From: Kribbella pittospori
Lineage (GTDB): Bacteria; Actinomycetota; Actinomycetes; Propionibacteriales; Kribbellaceae
Reading direction: 5' to 3'
Assembly: GCF_004331465.1 (NCBI RefSeq)
Contig: NZ_SJKB01000022.1
Span: 1-64,000, forward strand
Length of the DNA stretch: 64,000 nt
Part shown: positions 57,972 through 64,000 of the stretch, in pieces
Numbering within the stretch: the stretch's first letter is position 1
Layout: every line of letters begins with the position of its first letter
Program-made: the position numbers and the translations under genes
Notes under the pieces: generated by a model
Databases searched by the model: none
What the model was told of the DNA's origin: nothing
Seen by the model: only the letters and a program-made list of their open reading frames with translations

Positions 57972-58987
57972 AAATCCTCCTGGTCATCGCCAGTACTCGC
58001 CCCGGCCGGCTCGGGCCTGCGGTGGGTGACTGGTTCACCGCTGCCACGGCGGCTACGGCGGTCGAGCTCGGGGTGGAGCTCGCTGTGGCCGACCTGGGCG
58101 AGATCGGACTGCCGTTCCTCGACGAGCCGGAGCATCCCTCGACCGGCAACTACGTGCACGAGCACACGCGTGCCTGGAGCCGGACAGTTGCGGAGGCCGA
58201 CGCGTTCGTCTTCGTGACGAGTGAGTACAACTTCGCGATGCCGGCGACCTTGAAGAATGCCTTCGACTATCTGCAGGCCGAGTGGGCCTGGAAGCCCTGT
58301 CTCTTCGTCGGGTACGGAAACACGTCGGCCGGGACGCGCGGCGTACAGATGGCTCGTGGCGTCGCCACGTCTCTGCGCATGTTGTCGATCGGCGGAGACA
58401 TCTTCCTGCGGATTGCCGACGATCTGCGGGACGGACGGGTGATCGCGACGGATCGGCTGGCTCTCCGCGCTCGCGGCGCGCTCGTCGAGCTGAGCCGGGT
58501 GGCCGACGTACTGAGGCCGTTGTTCCGCGCCGGCGACGAGATCGTTCCGGCTGCTGTGAGCGACGCGGCGGAGCTGCTGGTTCTGCAGCGGTGCTGTTGG
58601 GTTGACGAGGCCCTTGCCAACTCGCGGCTCGATCTGCCGGCGCTGCTGGAGTCGGAGGCCGAAGTCGCGGAGAGCCTGCGTAGGTGGTCGACCTGGTGTG
58701 TGCGATCGGGTGGGCGCATCGTTGGCTCGGTGCGTGCGCGCCGCGACGGAGACGCGTGGGAGATCGGCAGGCTGATGGTGGCGCCGGACCGGCGGCACAC
58801 CGGCCTGGGACGTCGGCTGCTCGCCTTCGCTGAGGGGCAGGCGCCGGACGATGTCTCGGCCGCCGCGCTCTTCACGGGTGAGCACAGCGACCGCAACATC
58901 TTGCTGTACCAGAAGGCCGGCTACGCGCTCTCCGCCGACCCTGCGCCGGTGGGCGCCGTCCGCCTCACCAAGTCACTGGCCGCCTAG
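57962..58987 (+). CDS. NADPH-dependent FMN reductase fused to GNAT acetyltransferase
   Basis: 341 residues. Residues 1-~190 are a flavodoxin-like reductase: VIASTRPGRLGPAVGDWF binds FMN and VTSEYNFAMPATLKNAFDYL is the family signature. Residues ~205-341 are a GNAT domain (ALFTGEHSDRNILLYQKAGY, PDRRHTGLGRRLLAFAEGQA). GTG 57962 lies in operator 2; no Shine-Dalgarno is present and the promoter places transcription start at the codon, so the mRNA is probably leaderless. It may detoxify a quinone, nitro or similar compound in two steps. Confidence 0.85.
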   Translation: MSKKILLVIASTRPGRLGPAVGDWFTAATAATAVELGVELAVADLGEIGLPFLDEPEHPSTGNYVHEHTRAWSRTVAEADAFVFVTSEYNFAMPATLKNAFDYLQAEWAWKPCLFVGYGNTSAGTRGVQMARGVATSLRMLSIGGDIFLRIADDLRDGRVIATDRLALRARGALVELSRVADVLRPLFRAGDEIVPAAVSDAAELLVLQRCCWVDEALANSRLDLPALLESEAEVAESLRRWSTWCVRSGGRIVGSVRARRDGDAWEIGRLMVAPDRRHTGLGRRLLAFAEGQAPDDVSAAALFTGEHSDRNILLYQKAGYALSADPAPVGAVRLTKSLAA

Positions 58988-60201
58988 CGCGTCGGTGAGA
59001 CCGTCAGCGTGACTCCCGGCTTCGGCGTCGGGGCCTTGGCGGTCGGCTGGGTGCTGTTCGCCGGCGTCGGGTTCGGAGTCGAGGTCGGGGGGAGCGACGT
59101 GGCCGGGGCCGGCGGTGGGACGAACGGTGCCTTGGTGGAGTCCTTGCAGGTCGCCGCGTCCACGTTCCCGTTCTCGTCCGGGCTCACCACGGCCTGCGGG
59201 AAGAGGTTGCTCGTCACTTCCGGTCGCTGACTGAAACTCGCCGCGCAGTCCTGCGGCTGCAGGCTGATCGGGTTGCCGTCCTGGTCGTACAGCCGCACCG
59301 ACACCTGCTTGCCTTGGGCATCGAACGGGTACAGGTTGGAGACGTTGCCCCCGCCGTACATGAGCCCGTCCGGCGGGTTGTACGTCGACGAACTGCCCGA
59401 GTAGTCCCCGTAGTTGTTGAGGAATCCGAACGATGCACCCATGTACGCCGCGGCCAGGAAGGCCGGGACCGCGATCGTCGCGACGATGTTGAGGGGTATG
59501 ACGTACCACAGCCAACGGCGGTCCTGCTGGGTCCGGCGGCCGATCCAGATCGAGATCGCGGCACCGGCCAGCGCGCCGACGACGGTGACCGCACCGGCGC
59601 CCCAGAGCGCGAAGAACCCGCCGCCGCCGATCACACCGCGGACCACCCACCAGACCGGCTGGCCGATCGAGACGAGCTCGTATCGGACGTTCGGCGGGAT
59701 CTGCTCGATCATGCCGCGGATCGCGGTCGCACTCTGCTCACCTCGAGGAGTGTCCAGCACGATCCGGGGGTCGTGACCACGTAGCGCCCGGACCCCGAGG
59801 TACGCCGCGCCGAACAGCATCGCGAACCCGACGAACCCGAAGAACGCGCTCTCCTCATGCGACCAGGCGAAGACGCCGATGGCAATGAAGAACGGGCCGA
59901 CGGTAGCCGCGATCAGGCCCCAGCGCAGTGCCTTCCGGCCGGCGTCGCGATCGGCCACCGGCTGCGTCCGCGGGGGATACCCGGCCGCGGTCCGCAGTTC
60001 GTCGGCGTACTGCCGCGGCGTACCCAACCGCTCCTGCAAGGCGGCGGAGGTCGGCTCCTCGTCGAACTCGCCGGCCACCTCGGTGAGGTGACCGCTGACG
60101 TCCTCGAGCACGTCCTCCAGCTCGCCGGCCGGCAGGTCGCTCAGCTCGGCCCGCACCTGGGTCAAGTAGGTCGCGACCGCTCCGGTCAGAGTGCTGTTCA
60201 C
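58984..60201 (-). CDS. Membrane protein with N-terminal HAAS-type domain
   Basis: A 405-residue membrane protein. Residues 1-~75 (YLTQVRAELSDLPAGELEDV, ALQERLGTPRQYADELRTAA) form the helical HAAS/DUF1700-like domain found in proteins paired with PadR regulators. Five to six hydrophobic spans follow, then a Pro/Thr-rich tail (PPPAPATSLPPTSTPNPTPA) likely outside. The ATG overlaps the PadR stop by 4 nt. Function unknown; stress signalling is the usual suggestion for such pairs. Confidence 0.75.
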   Translation of the reverse strand: MNSTLTGAVATYLTQVRAELSDLPAGELEDVLEDVSGHLTEVAGEFDEEPTSAALQERLGTPRQYADELRTAAGYPPRTQPVADRDAGRKALRWGLIAATVGPFFIAIGVFAWSHEESAFFGFVGFAMLFGAAYLGVRALRGHDPRIVLDTPRGEQSATAIRGMIEQIPPNVRYELVSIGQPVWWVVRGVIGGGGFFALWGAGAVTVVGALAGAAISIWIGRRTQQDRRWLWYVIPLNIVATIAVPAFLAAAYMGASFGFLNNYGDYSGSSSTYNPPDGLMYGGGNVSNLYPFDAQGKQVSVRLYDQDGNPISLQPQDCAASFSQRPEVTSNLFPQAVVSPDENGNVDAATCKDSTKAPFVPPPAPATSLPPTSTPNPTPANSTQPTAKAPTPKPGVTLTVSPTR

Positions 60202-60527
60202 GCCGCCTCCTTCTCCAGCAGCAGCACCGACATCGTGTCGGCGAAGTGGTTCCAGGTCTTGGTGGACCGGTCGAGCAGCTCCCGGCCGGTCTTGTTCAGC
60301 CCGTAGTACTTGCGGTGCGGCCCTTCCTCGCTCGGCTGCACGTACGACGTCAGCGCACCCGCCGCGAACAACCGCCGCAACGTCCCGTAGACCGACGCGT
60401 CCGCGACATCCTCCAGCCCGGCTGCCCGCAGCCGCCGCAGTACGTCGTACCCGTAGCCGTCCGCGTCCCGCAGCACCGCGAGCACCGCGAGATCCAGCAC
60501 GCCTTTGAGCAACTGGCTCGTGTCCAT
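60198..60527 (-). CDS. PadR-family regulator
   Basis: A 109-residue repressor: LLKGVLDLAVLAVLRDADGY, YDVLRRLRAAGLEDVADASV and YGTLRRLFAAGALTSYVQPS are the winged-helix elements, and GPHRKYYGLNKTGRELL is the family's wing signature. ATG 60527 follows GAGGGG. Encodes the presumed regulator of its own operon with the HAAS-type membrane protein. Confidence 0.87.
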   Translation of the reverse strand: MDTSQLLKGVLDLAVLAVLRDADGYGYDVLRRLRAAGLEDVADASVYGTLRRLFAAGALTSYVQPSEEGPHRKYYGLNKTGRELLDRSTKTWNHFADTMSVLLLEKEAA

Positions 60528-60541
60528 GACCCCTCCTCGGC

Positions 60542-60621
60542 GCACCGGGAGGAAGGACCCCTCAGACCGCCCTCCCGGTGCTCTGCCCCACACACTACTA
60601 CACACTGCGGAGTACTCCGCA
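60542..60621. promoter_or_regulatory. PadR operon control region: hairpin and 16-bp perfect palindrome
   Basis: TGCGGAGTACTCCGCA (60606-60621) is perfectly symmetric and lies in the likely promoter of padR. Between it and the gene, GCACCGGGAGG (60542-60552) pairs with CCTCCCGGTGC (60571-60581), a stem in the padR leader. The rest of the 159-bp gap holds a further TCCGCA/TGCGGA pair (60635-60658) near the AraC-DinB gene. Confidence 0.6.
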
Positions 60622-60686
60622 CCGCGACAGCCGTGGTCCGCAATTTCGATCAAGTGCGGAGGCGGCCGGGAGTGCAGAGTGGGGGT

Positions 60687-61613
60687 ATGGCGGATGTGTT
60701 CGAGGAGTTTGTGGCGGTGGTGGCCGAGGGGCTGGCCGGGCCGTGTGAGGCGGTGAACGGGGCCGATCTCGCCGGGCGGGTGCATCTGTCGCGGTTCCAT
60801 TTCGATCGGGTGATCGGGGCGGTGGCGGGCGAATCGCCGTTCGCGTTCCGGCGGCGATTGTTGCTGGAGCGGGCGGCGTACCGGCTGCTGGCCGACCAGG
60901 TCGCCGTACTGGATGTTGCGGTGGAGGCCGGGTACGGGTCGCACGAGGCGTTCACGCGGGCGTTCGCCAGGGCTTATGGGATGTCGCCGCGGGAATGGCG
61001 GCGGGAGGCGTCGCGGGTGTTCTTCCTGAAGGCGCCCAGTGGGGTTCATTTTCAGCCACCGGCGGGTTTGCGCCTGCCGGCCAGGGAAGAGGTGAGAGGT
61101 ATGGACGTACTGGTCAGGATGGTCGAGCACCACGTCTGGTTGACCGGCGAGATGATCGAGCGCGGTGGACGGCTCGACGCGGCGACGCTGGACCGGCCGA
61201 TCGAGCTCTCGGTGGAAGGGATCGACGACGACATCTCGATCCGGTACCTGCTGGACCGGTTGGTCTGGCAGGAGGAGATGTGGCTGGCGTCGGTGGAGGA
61301 CCGGCCGTTCCAGGTGCCGGAGTGCGGCCGGCAGGTGGTCACACCGATCTCCGAGCTGCGCGTGCGGCATGCGGAGGCGGGATCGAGGTTCGTTGCCTTG
61401 GTCAACCAGTTGAACGAGGACGGCCGCTTCGACGAGAGCTTCGTCGACACGACGTGCGAACCACCGCGCGTCTTCACGTACGGCGGAATGGTCGCGCACG
61501 TACTCACGTTCGCCGCCCACCGGCGGTCACTGCTGATCGGCGCCTTCTACACCGCCGGTATCACCGACCTCGGCTTCGGCGACCCGATGCATTTCGTTGC
61601 CGAGGCCAAGTAG
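60687..61613 (+). CDS. AraC-type HTH fused to DinB-like domain
   Basis: 308 residues. Residues ~1-110 are an AraC/XylS DNA-binding domain (LAGRVHLSRFHFDRVIGAVA, VAVEAGYGSHEAFTRAFARA, GMSPREWRR). Residues ~140-300 are a DinB-type four-helix bundle (VRMVEHHVWLTGEMIERGGR, HVLTFAAHRRSLLIGAFYTA) whose His residues normally bind metal. ATG 60687 follows GGGGGT. Could respond to thiol or metal stress. The 3' end overlaps the esterase gene by 67 bp. Confidence 0.8.
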   Translation: MADVFEEFVAVVAEGLAGPCEAVNGADLAGRVHLSRFHFDRVIGAVAGESPFAFRRRLLLERAAYRLLADQVAVLDVAVEAGYGSHEAFTRAFARAYGMSPREWRREASRVFFLKAPSGVHFQPPAGLRLPAREEVRGMDVLVRMVEHHVWLTGEMIERGGRLDAATLDRPIELSVEGIDDDISIRYLLDRLVWQEEMWLASVEDRPFQVPECGRQVVTPISELRVRHAEAGSRFVALVNQLNEDGRFDESFVDTTCEPPRVFTYGGMVAHVLTFAAHRRSLLIGAFYTAGITDLGFGDPMHFVAEAK

Positions 61614-62401
61614 TACTGGAAGAACCGGGTGGCTTCGCTCGCGACGTCGTACCAAATCTGGCCCTCGTAGCGGGCGTCCGGATCGGCGCGGAGGTTGTGA
61701 TGACCGCCGTCGACCGAGATGAGCTGTACCTCTGCACCAGCGTTGTGTAGTGCATGGTGGAGGTGCTCGGACTGCTCGTAGGGCACGGTTTCGTCGCTGG
61801 TCCCATGGATGATCAGGAACGGCGGAGCGTCGGCGGTGACGTGAGCGATCGGGCTGGCGGCGCGGAGCTGTTCGGCGTGCGTACTCACGTCGCCGCCGAC
61901 CAGAGCCGTCACGGCGGACGGTCGGTCGATCTGCATCTCGCCGCCCGGCCTTAGGAGATCGCTCGGGCCGCTGATCGTGACGACGGCTTGTACGTCGCCG
62001 CCGCCGGGGGCGAGGCCGGCTAGGGCAGCGAGGTGGCCGCCGGCCGATTGTCCCCAAACGCCGATGTGGTCGGTGTCGACGGGGAGGCTGAGCGGGTTGG
62101 ACCGCAGCCAGCTGAGTGCGGCTTGGACGTCATGCAGTTGGGCAGGGAAGGTTGCTTGCCCGCTGTGCCGGACCGAGATGGCAACCGTCACGAAGCCCGC
62201 CTGGGCGAGCGCAGGATTCACGAACGGCAGCATGGCCGAGGATCGATCCCCGGGTCCCCATGCCGGACAACCGTCAATTCGCAGCACGGCAGGAGTCGGC
62301 TCGGTCAGCCGCGTCGGCATCAGGACGTCGAGGCAGAGCGGGATCCCGTCCGGGCTCGCGTACTGGATGTCCGGCAAGAAGGTGAGGTCGGTTTCAGGCA
62401 T
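61547..62401 (-). CDS. Alpha/beta hydrolase, esterase/lipase (BD-FAE-like)
   Basis: A 284-residue hydrolase: nucleophile elbow GVWGQSAGGHLAALAG, acid in HGTSDETVPYEQSEHLHHAL and catalytic His in VDGGHHNLRADPDA. The triad is complete. Oxyanion-side segment AVLRIDGCPAWGPGD resembles bacterial acetyl/feruloyl esterases. The last 22 codons overlap the AraC-DinB gene on the opposite strand. Confidence 0.82.
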   Translation of the reverse strand: MPETDLTFLPDIQYASPDGIPLCLDVLMPTRLTEPTPAVLRIDGCPAWGPGDRSSAMLPFVNPALAQAGFVTVAISVRHSGQATFPAQLHDVQAALSWLRSNPLSLPVDTDHIGVWGQSAGGHLAALAGLAPGGGDVQAVVTISGPSDLLRPGGEMQIDRPSAVTALVGGDVSTHAEQLRAASPIAHVTADAPPFLIIHGTSDETVPYEQSEHLHHALHNAGAEVQLISVDGGHHNLRADPDARYEGQIWYDVASEATRFFQYYLASATKCIGSPKPRSVIPAV

Positions 62402-62441
62402 TTGCCCGTACCCTCCTCCGCCCGAAGCCGGGGATCCAGAG

Positions 62442-63023
62442 CTATGCGACGGTGATCACCGTGGGTGCGGTCGGGGTAGTGAGGGTGTGGAGGTAGGCGC
62501 CGGCTACCACGGCGGCGGGAGTTGAGTCTGGGATGTCCCAGTCGGGTGGGATGCTCTCGGTGACCCAGCCTGGGGACACGACGTGGGCGCGGACGTGTTC
62601 GGGGAGTTCTCGGCGGGCCGCAGTGATGAAGGCCGCGAGGGCGGCGTTGACGGCCGTGCCGCCGGAACCGCCCTCCAACTCCGGTGCCGCGCCACCGGTG
62701 AGTACGACGACGCCGTTCGTCATCAGCGTGGCCGCGACCCGTAGTACCTCGATCTGGCCGAAGAGTTTGCCGGCGAAGTCCGTCTGGAGCTGGGCCGGGG
62801 TGAGTTCGGCCAGCGGGCGCAACGGTGTACCGGGACCGAGACACACGAGCCCGTCGAACGGCGCCAGGGCTCTCAGCGCATCCTCGAGCGACTCCGGCCG
62901 GCTGAGATCGACCGGCGGCTCTGACGACCGGGACACCCCGACGACCTCATGCCCCTCGGTCATCAGAAGGGCGGCGAGCGCACTTCCCAACGTGCCCGCG
63001 GCGCCGACCACGACGATTCTCAT
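62442..63023 (-). CDS. Atypical NAD(P)-binding SDR-like protein
   Basis: A 193-residue Rossmann protein: MRIVVVGAAGTLGSALAALL cofactor motif and VSPGWVTESIPPDWD. The SDR catalytic Tyr-x3-Lys is not recognisable (NAALAAFITAARREL), so activity is uncertain. ATG 63023 is preferred; ATG 63032 is also in frame. Divergent from the ECF sigma factor gene. Confidence 0.7.
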   Translation of the reverse strand: MRIVVVGAAGTLGSALAALLMTEGHEVVGVSRSSEPPVDLSRPESLEDALRALAPFDGLVCLGPGTPLRPLAELTPAQLQTDFAGKLFGQIEVLRVAATLMTNGVVVLTGGAAPELEGGSGGTAVNAALAAFITAARRELPEHVRAHVVSPGWVTESIPPDWDIPDSTPAAVVAGAYLHTLTTPTAPTVITVA

Positions 63024-63156
63024 GATCACCATCACTACCACGCAGGCGTGAGCCCGGCGGGTGGAGAATCCTGAGTGTGCTGCTTGGTCTCCGGTTACCT
63101 CGCCCCGCGCGGATCCGTCGTACTCATGACGGGATTCGCTCGAGGAAGGTAACAAC

Positions 63157-64000
63157 GTGACCGGAACAGGTCCGGAGGACGCCCTGGCGGGAGCCTTCGA
63201 GCAGCAGCGCGATCGACTCGTGGCAGTGGCCTATCGCATGCTCGGGTCGCGGGTGGACGCCGAGGATGCTGTTCAGGAGGCGTGGCTGAGGCTGGCGCGT
63301 CAGGACGCGGACTCGATCGACAACCTGGCCGGCTGGCTGACCACGGTGGTGGGCCGGGTGTGCATCGACGTACTGCGTTCGCGCAAGGCTCGGCCCGAGG
63401 TGTCGTACGAAGATCAGCTCCCGGACCTCGTCGTGACGGAGGACGACGGCGTCGAGGACTCGGTGCTCGCCGAATCGGTCGGGCCGGCGCTGCTCGTGGT
63501 GCTGGATGCCCTTCGGCCTGACGAGCGGCTCGCGTTCGTGCTGCACGACATGTTCGCGGTGCCGTTCGCGGAGATCGGCCAGATCCTCGGCAGGTCCACG
63601 GATGCGGCGAAGATGCTCGCCAGCCGGGCGCGACGGAAGGTGCAGGACACGCATCCTCCGCCCGATGAGCCGACCAAGCAGCGTGCAGTGGTCGAGGCGT
63701 TTCTCGCGGCGGCGCGGAGCGGAGACTTCGAAGGACGGCTGCGGGTGCTCGACCCGGACGTGACGTGGCGCGCCCACACCGCGCGCGGTGTCGTCATCAG
63801 GCTGGGCGCGACCGAGGTGGCCGCGCGGGCTCTGCGCGGGGCCGAGACCGAGGTCTCCGCGCGTCCGGTCCTGGTCAATGGTCGGACGGGGATCCTGTCG
63901 TGGCGCCCGAACGGCGACCCGCTCAGCGTGATGGCTTGCACCGTGGTCGACGGCCGGATCGTCGAGATCCTGTCCGTGAGCGACCCGGCCCGCCTCGCGA
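63157..64000 (+). CDS. ECF sigma factor with C-terminal SnoaL-like domain (cut by window edge)
   Basis: The frame from GTG 63157 is open to the window end (281 codons). Region 2 reads QRDRLVAVAYRMLGSRVDAE and DAVQEAWLRLARQDADSIDN; region 4 reads AFVLHDMFAVPFAEIGQILG and RSTDAAKMLASRARRKVQD. A SnoaL-like domain begins about residue 170 (VEAFLAAARSGDFEGRLRVL). This is the SigJ/ECF41-like architecture, in which the C-terminal domain tunes activity in place of an anti-sigma factor. GAGGAAGG precedes the start. Confidence 0.87.
   Translation, partial: MTGTGPEDALAGAFEQQRDRLVAVAYRMLGSRVDAEDAVQEAWLRLARQDADSIDNLAGWLTTVVGRVCIDVLRSRKARPEVSYEDQLPDLVVTEDDGVEDSVLAESVGPALLVVLDALRPDERLAFVLHDMFAVPFAEIGQILGRSTDAAKMLASRARRKVQDTHPPPDEPTKQRAVVEAFLAAARSGDFEGRLRVLDPDVTWRAHTARGVVIRLGATEVAARALRGAETEVSARPVLVNGRTGILSWRPNGDPLSVMACTVVDGRIVEILSVSDPARLA

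Noticed and set aside
1..64000. tRNA, rRNA, CRISPR arrays, prophage or replication origin
   Set aside because: No cloverleaf, spacer-repeat series, phage structural gene or DnaA-box cluster was seen on either strand.

Overview
The window is very GC-rich, with frequent GTG starts, ATGA/GTGA stop-start overlaps, twin-arginine (Tat) secretion signals and dense families of regulators (PucR, TetR, MarR, PadR, XRE/MmyB, SorC, ECF). This points to a soil actinobacterium; codon habits and gene content suit a Kribbella-like member of the Nocardioidales (inference, not proven). I see no tRNA, rRNA, CRISPR or prophage.

Region 1 (1-16.7 kb) is purine and allantoin catabolism. After the tail of an IS30-type transposase and a strong terminator, a minus-strand run of five genes, each overlapping the next by 4 nt, encodes an NCS2 purine permease fused to an OHCU-decarboxylase-like domain, XdhA, XdhB, XdhC and guanine deaminase. 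A PucR regulator separates it from a plus-strand operon for hydroxypyruvate isomerase, tartronate semialdehyde reductase, glyoxylate carboligase, glycerate kinase, allantoinase and ureidoglycine aminohydrolase. Together these take guanine/xanthine to urate and allantoin-derived glyoxylate to phosphoglycerate. Uricase, HIU hydrolase, allantoate amidohydrolase and ureidoglycolate lyase are not in the window.

Region 2 (16.7-36.3 kb) is mixed accessory content: VOC and GNAT proteins, dehydrogenases, a drug-type ABC exporter with a divergent TetR gene and a near-perfect 33-bp operator, an LLM monooxygenase/FMN reductase pair, a Tat-secreted beta-helix protein, a broken phoD and an intact phoD paralogue, an aldo/keto reductase, and a GAF-PAS-GGDEF protein whose 3' end looks frameshifted.

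Region 3 (36.3-48.8 kb) is carbohydrate catabolism. A five-gene minus-strand operon (cupin, Gfo/Idh/MocA dehydrogenase, DUF993, two TIM-barrel isomerases) starts at a LacI-type operator. Next to it, a FGGY kinase is divergent from a nucleoside hydrolase-like protein, a TIM-barrel isomerase and a split transketolase. This set resembles the transketolase route for D-apiose. A canonical FMN riboswitch controls ribB, and a SorC-type regulator follows.

Region 4 (48.8-64 kb) holds a ThrE-like exporter, two secreted glycoside-hydrolase-like proteins, and an unusual unit: a riboflavin synthase/DHBP synthase fusion with altered active-site residues, coupled to a methyltransferase and preceded by a leader that looks like a degenerate FMN riboswitch. 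A small cAMP module (CNMP-binding protein plus class III cyclase), a MarR/FMN reductase-GNAT pair with twin operators, a PadR/HAAS membrane module, an AraC-DinB fusion, an esterase and an ECF sigma factor (cut by the window edge) complete it.

The most notable structural signal is an 86-bp repeat present twice (plus a degenerate piece), each time placed at a stop-start junction inside an operon and carrying a 27-codon mini-ORF that overlaps the next start codon. This layout resembles mycobacterial MIRUs.
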